The translations under genes were made by a program, and so were the position numbers. The notes under the pieces were generated by a model. The model ran no database searches. It saw only the letters and a list, made by a program, of their open reading frames with translations, and was not told the DNA's origin. From NCBI GenBank assembly GCA_023105745.1, contig JALGQZ010000003.1, forward strand, positions 71,770,696 through 71,834,695: 64,000 bases of DNA, read 5' to 3'. This document shows positions 33,308 through 46,284 of this stretch, piece by piece (position 1 is the first letter of the stretch; the number at the start of each line of letters is the position of its first letter). The stretch is from Austropuccinia psidii (Eukaryota > Basidiomycota > Pucciniomycetes > Pucciniales > Sphaerophragmiaceae).

Positions 33308-34109
33308 GTACCCCCCCTACCTTGAATGGTGAGCTCCTGAGCACCAAGATAAGGTGGAAGCCTGTTGAGGCTATTGAGACGGATTTGACATAGGGATTCC
33401 AGAGGCATTGAATCTTGAAAAGAAAAATTGAACTGATAAACTTGTTGGCATATGAATTGAGGTTGACTTGGTCTTCTCTTGACATTTGGCTTTGACAATG
33501 TTGAAAACGTGATTTGACGTGAAGATTTGGCATTAAAGAGTTATAAGAAAAAAACTTTAAGAAAATATGAAGAATAAAAAAGAAAAGAAACAGATATAAA
33601 GAAAGAAAAGAAAAATAAAAGAGAAAATGAATTTCAAGGAGGAATCCAATCTTCATCACGGATTACAGCAGTTGATTTTTGAAAGTGGCCAAGGAATTGG
33701 ATAAAGGAATTTGATGCCAGGTGCTCACAGAGTGGCCAAGGTGATGTTTTGACAGATTGTAGACCCCTCAGGGAAGTGCACACCAGGAGAAGAACTTACT
33801 TTTGCAAGTTACCAATCCCGCCAGTGCCATAAATAATGAGAATCTTTATAAATGAATGTATTGAAGGAATAATATCTTGGGGAGGAAAATAAGAAAAGAA
33901 TGGTCCATTTTCCCAAGTGAAAATGGCCATAAATTTGGAATTTGGATGTTGAAAGCCGGGCCAAGAAGTCTGTGTCCAAATTGAAAAATGCTCACAGAGT
34001 GACCAACGTGATGCTTACAACAATGAAGAGTAGAAATACCCCTGAAGGTGCATACCAGGAGTGGGACTTACTTTTGGTAATTCCTCTCCCCACCAAGCAC
34101 CATAAAAAT
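33308..34109 (-). other. 3' noncoding region of element B
   Basis: Contains the same tandem duplication as A (near 33780-33830 and 34040-34100), each copy with a CTTACTTTTG complement that reads as a donor-like GTAAG on the coding strand. Confidence 0.55.
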
Positions 34110-37100
34110 TCAAGCCTTTGAAGAACTGGGTCCTGGCTTGTTGGGATATAACGAATGAAAATCTTTGACAAGTTCAGGGCAATTATTGAGGTTTTCAGCT
34201 GGTTCCCATGTGGATCTTTCTGAATCTTGGCTGAAGCCTTTCCATTCTACCAGATACCATAATTTTCTTCTCTTGAGCTTTGAGTCCAGTACTTGGGAGA
34301 CTTCCCATTCCTCTTCTTCTTCAATCATGATTGGAGGAAGAGGCTCTTGGTGCCAATTTGGGATTGTTGAGGTCTTGACTGGTTCCAAGAGTGAGATATG
34401 GAAGACTGGGTGGATGGATTTCCATTGGATTGGAAGCTTGAGGTGGTAAGCATGAGTACTGACTTTCTTTAAGATTGGAAAAGGACCCAACCATCTTTCA
34501 GACAGTTTCTTGGTGGGTCTAGTTGATTTGATGTTCTTGGAAGAAAGCCATACCATGTCACCAGGATTGAAAACAGGTGGACTTGCTCTACTTTTATCTG
34601 CATACCTCTTAAACCGGTTTATGGCGAATTCAAGTTCTCTCTTGACATCTCGCTGTACTGATTGAATTTTTGTTGATAACTTTCCAGCAGGAGTATCTTG
34701 AGTGATGTGAACTGAATCAAATTGTGGATCTCTTCCATAAACAGTGAAAAACGGGGATTGCTTGGTTGAAGAGTGATCAGAATTATTGTAGGCAAATTCA
34801 GCCAGAGGGAGCCAGGTGTTCCAATCATCTTGATGATAGCTGACATACATCCGAAGATACTGTTCTAGTATCTGATTTACCCTCTCTGTCTGTCCATCAG
34901 TTTCTGGGTGGTAAGCAGTTGACAAGTCTCTTGAAATCTTGAGCTGCTGACAAAGGTTGGTCCAGAAGGAAGAAACAAAAAGGGAACCTCTGTCACTGAC
35001 AATGCTTGGGGGAAGGCCATGCTTTGAAAAGATATTCTTCATGAATAAATGGGCCAAATCCAATGAAGTTATTGAAGACATTGTTGGAATAAAAACCGCC
35101 ATTTTTGAGAATCTGTCCACTATGACAAGGATTGAGTCAAATGAATTGGACAGGGGCAGTTGAGTGGTGAAATCCATTGAAAGACAAATTCAAGGACCAT
35201 TTGGAATTGGAAGAGGTTTGAGGAGTCCAAACTTCTTATGGTGAATATTCTTGTTTCTTGAACACTGTTGACAGGATGATACATAATCCTTGATGAATTG
35301 AGTCATGCCGGACCAGTGGAAATCCCGCTTGACAAGTTTGAGAGTCTTCTCTTGGCCAGGGTGTCCAGCTAGAGGAGAATCATGCCGCTTTTGAAGAATG
35401 CTGAGTTGGATTGTGGGTTCATTTGGGACCACCACCTGATCTTTGAAAAGGAGAAGTTGAGAAGAAGAATCAAGAGAATAATCCTGAATGGATTTACCTT
35501 TACCCAATTCTTGAAGGATACTTCTGTACTGAGGATCTTGCCATAATTTCTTCTGAATTGAGTCAATCAAGTTTGAAAAGGAATCCACCTTGACTGCAAA
35601 ATACTTTGACGGTTGAGCTTAATCTTGCTTAATGAGTTGTTTAAAATTCATTGGATTCTTGCTGATGAAATCCTCCCCCCTCTCCGGATAGATGTTGTCC
35701 CAACGTGATAAAGCATCTGGAAGAGTTGCTAGGCGGCCAGGGCGGTAAGTGATTGGAAAATGAAATTCAGATAAGAGTTCAGCCCAGCGGGCTTGACGGT
35801 GAGTGAATACTTTTGAGGACATGAAGTATTGAAGAGAGCTGTGATTGGTGAGAACTTCAAAAGGAGAGGACAGAGAAAGAAGAAAAGCCCTCCAATGCTT
35901 GAGAGCCCAGACTATGCCAAGGAGTTCCTTGTCATGAATCTCATAGTTGAGTTCTGCTGGGATAAGCTTGCGGCTGTCAAATGCAATGGGATGTTTTCCT
36001 GAGTCAGTACAGCACCCAAGGCATAATTGGATGCATCGGTCTCTACAATGGTGGGTAGAGAAGGATTGGAGCAGTGGTGAAGGCCTCTTTGAGTTGATGA
36101 AACTGGCTAAGAGCTTCCTCATTGAGGGGGAAACAGGAATCTTTCTTGAGGAAACTGGTGAGTGAACTGATCTTCTTTGAATAATTCTTGATGAAACGGC
36201 GGTAGAAGTTGGCAAAGCCAAGGAAGGATTGAAGAGCCTTGAGATTTCTTGGAGGCAGCCAGTTGAGGATCTGCTGGACTTTTGCTTGGTCCATCTTGAG
36301 GCCTTCAGAAGAAACAACATAACCAAGATATTCTACACTAGAGGCATGAAAAAGGCATTTTGAAGCCTTTGCAAAAAGGTTATTGGCTCTGAGCCTGGAA
36401 AGAACAGTGCACACATGAGTGACATGTTCTTCCTCAGATTTGGAAAAAACCAAAATGTCATCCAAATAAACCACAACAAAAACATCAAGAAGATCTTGAA
36501 AGATATCATTGACAAGATTCTGAAAAGAGGCAGGAGCATTGGTGAGCCCAAATGGCATAACCAAGTACTCAAAACTGCCATATTTAGTTCTGAAACATGT
36601 CAAATGTTCATCACCCTCCTTGATTCTGAGCAGGTTATATGCACCACACAGATCAATCTTGGAGAAGATAGAAGAACCATTAAAGACATTGAGAAGCTGA
36701 TTCATAGGAGGAACAGGATCCTTGTTCTTCCTAGTAAGAGCATTGAGTTTGCGGTAATCAACACACAAACGGAGGCCACCATTGTTCTTTTTGACAAAGA
36801 GGACAGGTGCTCCTGTTGAAGAGGAGCTTGGCCGGATGAAACCCTTCTCTACATTCTCTGAAATGTAGGCCCTGAGTGTATCTGACTCTTGTTTGGATAA
36901 AGAGTAGATCACCCCAACTGGAGGTAGAGACCCCCCCAGCGAGATATGATGATCACAGGCATGGTGAGGAGGAAGTCTTCCTGCTTTCACCTTGGAAAAC
37001 ACATCCAAATATTGGTGATAGACAGAAGGGACAACCTTCATCACGTTTTCTACTTCTTCTGGCTCTTCCTCTTCATCCCACAACTCCTCCAGATAGTCAT

Positions 37101-37795
37101 GGTAAGATGAAGGAGGGAGGTCCATATTCCCAAAGAAGAGACGAAGTGAAGATACGGAATTATCTTCTCCAACATCTTGAATCTCTTTGAAGACTTCATC
37201 TCCAGGTCATTGTAATGACTGATGGGAATTAAGGGAAGGAATATGGACAGAAGACAGATATGATGGTGTTCTAGAATTACCACCCAGAGCTGCACATGAT
37301 TTGGCAGAAGAAAAGTCATTACGGGAAGAATTAGAAGGATCAGAATAGTCCAAATGATTAGGATTAAAGGTGATCAGCCCTTGCCTCCAATCAATAGAAG
37401 GATTAAAATGATTGAGAAAGTCAAAGCCCAATATGAGGTCTTCTCCCTTGGGAGTATCAATGACTAAAAAGTACAATTCAAAGCTTGGGAAGGTAGGGAG
37501 CTCAACCATATATTTAGTATGGTGAGTAACAAATAATGAAGGGGACTCAGAGGATTCCAAAATGATAAGAGGAATCTTCTCTGGGAGTTCTGACGTAGTC
37601 AATGAGTACTTGTGAACAAACTGCTTTGCAATAAATGAGTGTGTAGCACCAGAATCAATGTGAATACTGTAAAAGACATCAGAAAGAGAAGAGAAAAAAA
37701 AAATTTAAGAGAATTTTTGACACCAATATTCAGGATGCACAATTGTGCTCTGGAAGGAAAACTGTGAAGACCATTGAACACAACATGATCTTCAC
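34110..37795 (-). pseudogene. Pol of element B: protease, RT, RNase H, integrase, chromodomain
   Basis: Ordered domains are a protease D-S-G-A-T (near 37650), a reverse transcriptase with Y-L-D-D (near 36465), RNase H (35650-36030), an integrase H-H-C-C finger (35200-35420), the D-D-E core (34850-35180) and a chromodomain (34120-34310). Breaks include a frame change between protease and RT near 37200, a 16-bp loss near 36065 relative to A, and a TGG-to-TGA type stop near 35187. RT and integrase are otherwise open over long stretches. The protein would reverse-transcribe and integrate the element; as it stands it cannot be made whole. Confidence 0.9.
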
Positions 37796-38462
37796 TCAGG
37801 ATTTTCCCTGGCTGGGAAAACTGCCTGGCGGTTGGGTAAGCTTATTTTGAGGCCTTTTGACACAGGACTCATGACTATGCTTCCCACCACAATAGGTACA
37901 CAAACCCTCTTTGATTCTTCTCTCTTTTTCAGAACCCTTCAGCTTGAAGTCCTTATTCAACAAGGAAGAATGGGGCTTGTCCCGCTTTTGAGAATGAAAT
38001 TTCTTCTTATGCCTTGAGCTTGAAGAAACTTGATGATGAGAAGAGTGAGACTTCAAGCTTCAGGCTTCTTCTCTTGATGATGATGCTTCTCCTTTTGCCT
38101 CTCATGGTACCTGGTATCAAGTTGCAGCCTGACGTCCATTAAGTCTTGAAGAGAATCAATATTTGAAGGATGGGAGGCCAAACCCTTCCTGAAATGATGA
38201 ATAAGAGCCCTTTCACCCCACTTCCCAATTCTTGAAACCAAACTCCTGAAATTGGCAATATATAAAGCAACATGCCCACCTTCTTTCATCCTAAGGCCAT
38301 CCAAGTCTGCTTCAGCTTTTCTAACTTCATTTGGGTCTCCAAATAAAGTGAACAATTGGGATTCAAAACAGTGGCCAGGAATTGAGAAGGTAACTTGAGT
38401 CTTGATTATTGAGATTGGAAAGATAAGGCTCAATCCATTTTGCAGCCCTGCCAACTAAGAAT
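37796..38462 (-). pseudogene. Gag C-terminal part of element B
   Basis: Capsid C-terminal half followed by a basic linker and a C-x2-C-x4-H-x4-C zinc knuckle (about 37860-37905). A frame change lies near 38055, where A and B differ by a small insertion or deletion. Upstream it meets element C at the GAAGT duplication and continues the frame of 48763-49392. Confidence 0.85.
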
Positions 38463-38467
38463 GAAGT

Positions 38468-40391
38468 TGTAAGATGTGACTATGAAACTGATGATAATAT
38501 TACTATTAATCAACAGTACTATGTCTGTTCTTATGAAATATAATAATAAAGTATTATTATAACCACAATTAAATAATTAAAAAATTATTTCTTTCACGTG
38601 TTAAGCACTACTAGTGATTTTAACAGTGAGCAAGTAATTGTCTACTAGAATCAATTACAAGAAGAATTTAATAATAAAAACTTCTTTATTAAAATAATAA
38701 AATTATTTTAATATATATAATTATCTTTTGCAAGAATAATTATAAAGATAATTCTTGAAGAAAACTATTACTAGAGAAAAACTTTAAGAATTAAGAATAA
38801 ATGACTCACTAATACTCCAAAGAACTTATTGATAGATAAGAGTAGAGAAATTTGAAGTAGAATTGTGGATTTAAAGGATCAAAAGGATTTATAACAGTAT
38901 TACAACAATATATAGTTGGATTCTAGGATTTCACGTCTTTCTGGATGATTTGGAAAGATTTAAAACACTTAAGAATAGTTTTAACTAATACTTACTTGTT
39001 GGTAATAATGATTTAATAAATTGATAAGATGATGATGCGGAAAAAACAGCAAGAATAGGCTTCTTTTAAGTCAACAACAGCTCACAGAGGCGTGCCATGG
39101 AGCAAACTAAAAAACAAGTGAGTGAGAAAACAATAAACCCTTTTGTATTAATGATTGCATCATCTGTTGTCACGTAAGATTATCATAATTACTTAATTGA
39201 TGCTTTTACGTGACTACCAACCCCAATATGGTTAAGAATAAAAGGAGTAACATCTGTAAATCTTCTTTTATTCTAAAATAATCATTGACTTCTCAAAGCT
39301 ATCAATGTTATTGCCAATTTCATCACAGGTTGTAATTACTGTGAATTTTTGAAGATTCAGTGTTTCACGTAGAATGGTCAAAAATGGACTGTAAGTAAAA
39401 CTTTGAATTTTACTAGTAAAACCATAATTCTTTTTGGTTATACCATAGATAATACAGTTCTTCATTGGTCCTGAAAGTTTCAGGAAGATTCATTAAGAAT
39501 TGTATTTTTAATGAATTTTTGAAGTTTTTACCTCATTTCTACGTAGAATTGCAAATAGCAGTATTTTGCTGGTTGCTATGAGGTAAATCAATGAATATGG
39601 ATCCCAAAAGGGTTTAATTACTCTTTTAGGGTCTAGTAATGGAAATTCATCAAGAATTGACGTGGTTACAGGAGCCTAAGTAGCTTATTACCTCCTTGGC
39701 ACGTCAAAATAGCAGGTTATTTGCTATTTTTCTTATGATTACAGTAGGTGTAACTTGGTAACCAAGTTCCCAAAGAGTTTTAGCTTACCAATTGGGCCAA
39801 GATGAGCCATGGATCCATGCTCTGGAGCTATCCACGCCTCTGAGGCCTCAGAAGTTGGGTACCCTGGCTCTCTTTGATGTCTTTTGTCCCCCTTGCCTAA
39901 TTTTTACGTCAAAATAGTAATTTAAGCTTAAAGTGAGATATCCACTATGGGTGTACCAAAAGTCCATGTAAGAATACCATAATATTAAGTGCTCAAAACA
40001 TGCATAACACTATTCTTAGTGTATATGTAACATGGGATTTCTCACTTTCCCATTATTTTGGCTAAAAATCAAGAAAAACAAAAGTTTTCACGGATCGTTT
40101 ATGTGGTATTAATGATGTGGTATTGAAGTATTTTCCATTTTACCACCTCAAATACTTAAATTGAGCTTATTCACTCTATGGAGCTACCCTAGGTGAATAT
40201 TTGTGTAGAATCCAAATCTGGTCTTAAATCCATGGATTTACTTACTCAATAAAAAGTTATTCATCTTTTCTGAAATTGAAAATGATGAATTTTGGATATA
40301 TGCATGACTTATGAGTTTTGCATAATTCAAAATTTCTTTTTAAGATAATTGTGGCCTATTTGGGTATGTAAAATATACCTCAAGGCTCACA
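38468..40391 (-). repeat. 3' LTR of element C
   Basis: 1924 bp; on the coding strand it begins TGTGAGCC and ends CTTACA. It includes an inverted CACGTAA/TTACGTG pair about 30 bp apart (39177-39210). The short open frame at 39268-39465, repeated in the other LTR, is not considered a gene. Confidence 0.95.
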
Positions 40392-40403
40392 TTCCCTCCC
40401 ACC
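40392..40403 (-). promoter_or_regulatory. Polypurine tract of element C
   Basis: The coding strand reads GGTGGGAGGGAA immediately before the 3' LTR. This is the expected primer site for plus-strand DNA synthesis and supports the minus orientation. Confidence 0.85.
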
Positions 40404-40530
40404 AAAAAATAAAATTGTACTACAATTTTATTAGTGAAAAAAGAATAAGGCCCCAAAGGGGGTAATGTCCACTGTCCAACCTCTTCACATTACTCAGATC
40501 AAGTAATTTAAAGCACATTTATAGGCATAT

Positions 40531-43500
40531 TCAGGCTTGTGGCCTTCTTTCATGTCTAAATCTTCTTAAAAGTTTATCTGAGTCAGGTATTTCTGATTCC
40601 GCCATCCATTCATCTTCATGTACTGGATTTCTATATCTGACAAGATATTCTCTTTGATTTTTACCCCTAAGTCTCCTTTCTTTAATGACTTTCTTTATCA
40701 TTTTGTCTTCATTCTGTTCCACAGGTGGTACAGTTAAAGGAGTTGGGTTTCTTAAAGGAAACAATTCTTTATCAGCTGGTTGATAAGGTTTTATCAAGCT
40801 GACTGGAAATGTGGGGTGTTTATTTTCCAATTCACCACTCAATTCCACTTGAACTGCATTGGTTCCATGTAAAGCAACAATAACAAAAGGTCCTACATAA
40901 GAATCTTTAAGTTTCTTTGGGCCTTTGATATTATTAAAATTCAAGGTTGAAACTAAAACTAAGTCCCCTACTTTGAAGTCTGGTACTTTATGACTCTTGT
41001 CCCACTTCTGTTTTGCATAATAAAAAGCATCATCCATACTCTGTTTTGCATGGTGTTTTACTTTATCTAGCATTAATTTGAAGCTGGAAGCTGTAGGATG
41101 AATGTCAATCAAGTCTTTCCTCAGTGTGTCTGCTGGGAGTCTTGGATTCCATCCTTTTTCTAACATAGCAGGAGTTTGTCCTGTGGAAGAGTGGACTGAT
41201 GTCTTGTATGCCAATTCTAATGCAGGTATCAGAGTGCACCAGTCATGGGTAAAGCCATCTGAGTCTTTGAATTATAATCCATAAGCACAAAATCTCCTGA
41301 TCATGTCTTCTAAAGTTTGAATCATCCTCTCTGCTAGCCCATCTGTTTGAGGGTGCTATGCTGTAGAGAATGATAACTTAGTCCCAAACAATCTATGAAG
41401 ATTGGTCCAAAGTGCAGATGTGAATTTGGGATCTCTGTCACTTATGATATTCTTAAATAACCCTGTATGAGAAATAACTCTACTCCATAAAAGAAGAGCT
41501 GTATCCATAGCAGTGTCATCTTCATGACATGGTAAGAATATGGGAGTTTTGCTATATCTGTCTACAATGACTAAACAAGAATTATAGCTTTTGTCACCAC
41601 TTGGAGGAAGTGCTGTGACCCAATCCATGTGAACAACTTCCCAAGGGGATTTTGGTTCTTGAATATGGATCATCAATCCAAATTTCTTGCCTGTACTCCT
41701 GTTTGCTTTTTGGCATCTATCACAGGTATGGCAATATTCAATGGTTTCTTTTCTCCAAGATGGCCACCATGCACAGTTCTTCACCTTTTCAAGTGTTCTG
41801 TCTTCTGATAGGTGTCCAGAGTAAATGCTATCATGGCATTCATGAAGAATGGTATTGATAAGCAATCTACTACACAGTGTCATCACACAAGAATGTTTTG
41901 TTCTATGGTAAATAATCCCATCAAACAAGTGAAATCTTCCCTCAGAATAGGAATTTTTCCAAACTTCATCTAGTGCATTAACCAAAGATGTATCTTTGCA
42001 GTCTTTATTCAATAAAGAAGTCAAGATATGGCAATTCTTATCTTGTTTATAAGACTCTCTGACCTCTTCAAAGAATTCAGTCCCAATATCAGTTATGTTA
42101 ATTCCTTCAATTGGAATCTGTGGTTCAGCTTCCAAAGGTACATAAGCTGGGTTATCAGGAGTGTTGGCTAAAGCCCATCTACTAAGTCCATCAGCATTCT
42201 TGTGAATGTTTCCTGCTTTATGAACTATAGTCATGTTTCCTCTATATTCTTGAATGGCTATTTGCCATCTCAACATATGTCTGTTGGGAGTTTTCATGTT
42301 AAGAAGTGATTTTACGGCATTACAGTCAGTTATCACTTCAAAAACACTGCCATCAAGATAATAGTGTAGTTTCTCAAGTGCCCATACCAAACAGAAGCAC
42401 TCCATTTGGCTTGCACCATATCTGGATTCTGTTGGTTTTATTTGTCTTGAGATATAACAAACTGGTCCTTCTGTAGGTTTGTCATCAATAATCTGGACTT
42501 GATGTAGGGCTGCCCCTAGTCCATCTCCACATGCATCAATGTACAATTTAAAAGGAATATTCCAGTCAGGCATGAGGAGTAAAGGTGCTTCTGTAAGGGC
42601 TTTCTTTATCTTCTCATAAGCTTTAATTCTTTCCTGTGTCATCTCAAATACAGTCTGTTGATCACAGATTCTATAGAGTGACTTGGCTAGAATTGCAAAA
42701 TCTTTCAAGTGTTGCCTATAGTAACTAGAAAATCCAAGAAAAGACATCATTTCTTTTTTATTCTGGGGTATTGGCTTAAGTAACACTGCTGCTACTTTAT
42801 TCTTGTCAATACCCAAGCTCAAACCAGAAACAACATGTCCTAATGCTTTGAGTTCTTCAAAACCAAAATTGAATTTCTTAAGTGAAATTTTCATGTTCAC
42901 TTCTGCAACTTTATGAAGTACTCTTGCAAGTCTTTCAAGGTGCAAAGACCATGAGTCAGAACATATAATAATATCATCAATATAAATGATAAGCCATCCT
43001 TCAGATAATTATGTGGGGAAGATGGTATTCATCATTCTTTGATAATGAGATGGAGCATTTTTAATGCCAAATGGCATTCTAAGATACTCAAAAATGCCAC
43101 AGTGGGTGATAATTCTAAGTAATTTCTTAGCTTTAGGCGTCAAAACATTTTGATGAAAGCCTTTCAATGCATCCATTGATGTTATATACTTGGCTTTAGA
43201 CAATTGAGTCAAGGTTTCTTGAATTCTAGGGATTGGATACCTATCTGGAACTGTGTAGGTATTCAAAGCTCTAAAATCTCCAACCATTCTTGACTTATCA
43301 TTATGCCATGCAATAATAACAGGTGTTGTCACTTCAACTTCCTCATTATGGCCTACTTTCCTTAGCACACCAAGTTGGATCAACTCTTGGATATGTTTTT
43401 CCAAGGCCTCTCTAGCTCTGGGACTGGCTGGATAAGCTGGTCTTCTAAGTACTGGAGGATATGGTCTGTCAATATTAAGAGTAATATCAACTTCATGTCC

Positions 43501-46233
43501 TCTTATAGCACCTAATGGTTCATTATCAGAGGCAAATGCATTTTTATATGTGTATAACACATTAATAAGCTCATTCCTCATCTTTGGTGACAATGATTGA
43601 TTAATTTGTGCTTCAACAAGTTGATTAGTCACAAATTCATCTTTGTAAGTATCCTTGACAGAAGATACTACAGATATCTGTTTTGGCATATTGGAGAAAG
43701 CAAATTTTTGTCTCTTGTTATCTCCAATTGTGAAATATCTGTCTTTATGGTTATTTATATCAATACCATAAATATTTAAGTAATCATTTCCAAGAATGAT
43801 GTGCTGAGATGTGCAATTATCCATTACTACAATCTCAGTTTTCATTCTTACACTTCCTGCTGGATGTGGGAATACAATATTAGTGTCCAATATGCCCAAG
43901 GGGTACATATTGTTACTGGCACTACTGAATTGTACACCTTCTATTGGTAATAGATGGTTTTTCCATTCAGGAAGTATAATTTGGAGATAATCTTTGCCAA
44001 CACAAGTGCAAAATGCCCCTGTATCCAAATTTACTTTGGCTTCAATATCACTCATCAGAACTGATGTGATACAGGATGCTCCAGCAGTATAACCCTTTCC
44101 TCTAGCAGGTTTTGTTTTACACATTCTGGCATCTTGGATATTGATCAGGTTGCAGCAATCTTCACTGTACTGTGGCAAGTGGGTATGGACTTCTGTGACC
44201 TCAAAGAAAGCTGAAATGTTTTCAATGGGATAGTCCTCCACTGGTGTATCTTCAGAGATTGCAAAATCTTGATCAGACTCCTCTTTCTCTTCAGTACACT
44301 GAATTTCTTCAATGACTTGAACTTCATTGATTTTTGTCTTCTTAGGACAAGTGTTGGCTAAATGTGAAGTACTTCCACATTTATGACACTTCAAGACAGG
44401 TCTTTCTGGTCTTCTTTCATCTCTAGGAATCTTTGAGACTATTTTGGACTCTATTGGGTTTTTAATCCAAGTCTTACCAATTCTTGTCCTGGTAATGATA
44501 TCTTCCATAGCATTAATGTTGTCCTCTGTTGAACAAGGTTCCACACATCTGCTTTTGATAGCATGTTCCAGTTCTCCTCCACACTTTCTTAATACTTTCA
44601 TATTAATCATAGTGTCAGACATATCTGGGTGTAAAGCAGATAATCTGTCTTTTTGTTTGAAGAACCAAGTAAGTGGTTTGTCTTTTTCTGAATTAAAAAT
44701 GGCACTTTCAAAAGCATTCTCCATTTTAAATCTCCAACAATTATTGGCCCATTTGGTAATCACTTCAGATTTCCACCAAGACCAGTCATGTTTACCATGA
44801 TCAATCCTCATTTTGTAATACCATTTCTTTGCAGTTTTGGTAAACAAACAGTGTAGTTTTCCCACTATGATTTCATCAGGTATATTAAAGTCTTCTTGCA
44901 ACATATCAATAGTCCTGATGAATTCAATATGGTTGTATTCTCCTTCACCAGAGAATGTTGGCCATTCTTCTATTTTGGGAATATCTCTTGCAGAGTAGGC
45001 ATTTTCTCCTAAGAATGGAGTCAAACTTTCTTTAACAGAAAGTTTTTCTTCAGTCAAAGGTGTGGAATGTCTTGGCATATGTGGTTCATGAGTCTTATGA
45101 ATTTTCTCCACACTTGCAATTATATCATTCTTCAATTTCTGCCTCTCACTGTCACTTTTTGCTAAATGTATAGCAAATTTATTGGTGTTCTTAACTATTT
45201 GTAAGACATGGTCTTCAAGAGTTTTAAGTCTATCATTTACTTTAAAAATGGAAGGATCCTCTGTGTCATTATTTTGACATTGGGTCTCAATTCTTTCACA
45301 AGCATTGCTAATTGACTCAAGGGTGACAGTTGTCAATTGATGCCAATCAGAATGTTGCTTGTCATTTTTCTTTAAATCATTGATGTCTAATGTAATTTGC
45401 TTTAACTTTGACTCAAGTTTGCCAATTTCTACACTAATACTTCTATGTACATCATTTATTTGCGTGGAAAAGTCCTGTTCATCCTTTCCTGCTCCTTGGC
45501 TGTGAATTCCATAAGAGTTCTGGCCATATTGAAGACACTGTCCACGGCTGAAGGCTCCAATTTGGGGATCCTGTACCCTTGTGGGTAAGGTCTGTGCCAA
45601 TTGGCTTTGCCTTTGCCCTTGCCTTGATGGTTCTTGGGACCTCTCTGTTTCTTTTGAGGTCCTTTGGGCTTGTCCTTGGGCGCTTCTGGAGCTGGTTTGG
45701 AGCTGGTAGATGCCACTGGTGCCTCTGTCTCCAAAGCTGGAGTCATTTCCAACTCTTTCTTCTGGTCTATGGATAGAAGACTTTGGTTCTTCAACCAATT
45801 CTTTATCTTTTTGACCTTGTCTTTGCAAGACAGGGGGCTCCATCCTCCTAAGAGTTCTATGGTCTTCTCCTGACCCAGAAAGCTCTTGATGTGTAAGTAG
45901 GAGTTCATGGCCCCCTGCCAAAGGCTTGGGCAGATTTCCCACTCCTCTTCTTTGGCTGCTCTGAACCAGTTTTTGTACTGGCATTGATATATTTCTATTG
46001 CTGCCACCTGAAAGTGGTTCAGCCCTGGAAATATTACCATAAATCAGTTCAGGCTCAGAATTTACGTCAAAATCTGTTGGTACAGACCTTGGGGAATGGG
46101 GGGCAACTCTGGCATCCTCCAGATGTGTCTTTCTTGTGGAAGATTTGGCACTTCTGGATTTGGTCTTGCCTCTTCCTTGTCCACATCCATCTGGTTGGAC
46201 TGAATAGTTGCTTCCATTTCTGGTATGCACCAT
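40531..46233 (-). pseudogene. Gag-Pol polyprotein of element C with three nonsense codons
   Basis: A single frame runs from ATG at 46233 to 40531, about 1900 codons with no frameshift. In order it holds a disordered N-terminal region, a capsid (about 44500-45000), a CCHC knuckle (about 44342-44390), a protease D-T-G (about 44020), an RT with Y-I-D-D (about 42975), RNase H (42200-42550), and an integrase H-H-C-C finger (41690-41850). The integrase core follows, with D in M-D-W, D in S-D-R-D-P and E in L-A-E-R-M. A chromodomain closes the protein (40560-40700). In-frame stops are TAA at 43009-43011, TAG at 41356-41358 and TAA at 41272-41274. All other motifs are intact. The first part overlaps a second reading frame (45456-46217). 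Confidence 0.92.
45456..46217 (-). CDS. Overprinted, spliced accessory protein of element C (232 aa)
   Basis: Reads in the +1 frame relative to gag. From ATG 46217 the frame is open to 46088, a GT-AG intron (46025-46087, 63 nt, TTTCCAG acceptor) follows, and exon 46024-45456 ends with a stop, giving 232 residues. In this frame the intron contains two stops, so splicing is required. The N-terminal half has tryptophan-rich, globular-looking sequence (W-E-I-C-P-S-L-W). The C-terminal half has a basic lysine-, glycine- and proline-rich linker and a helical tail. The gag frame over the same bases is glutamine-, arginine- and serine-rich, low-complexity sequence. From memory, similar hypothetical proteins are annotated in Austropuccinia. 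A further intron (46220-46284, 65 nt) could join an upstream open segment (46285-46444) and would remove the gag-pol start at 46233. The function is unknown. Confidence 0.72.
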
Positions 46234-46284
46234 TTTCACGTCAATTTAAAGATAAAAGGTGAAAATATAAGATAAAATACACAC

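Noticed and set aside
36415..37190. Plus-strand frames opposite the reverse transcriptase of B, and similar ones at 10615-11390 opposite A
   Set aside because: They are antisense shadows of the conserved pol frame, seen in both elements because the coding strand is conserved.
39174..39212. CACGTAA/TTACGTG pair in the C LTR as relation to E1 ends
   Set aside because: Only about seven bases are shared with the E1 termini, and the surrounding sequence is different; chance similarity is likely.
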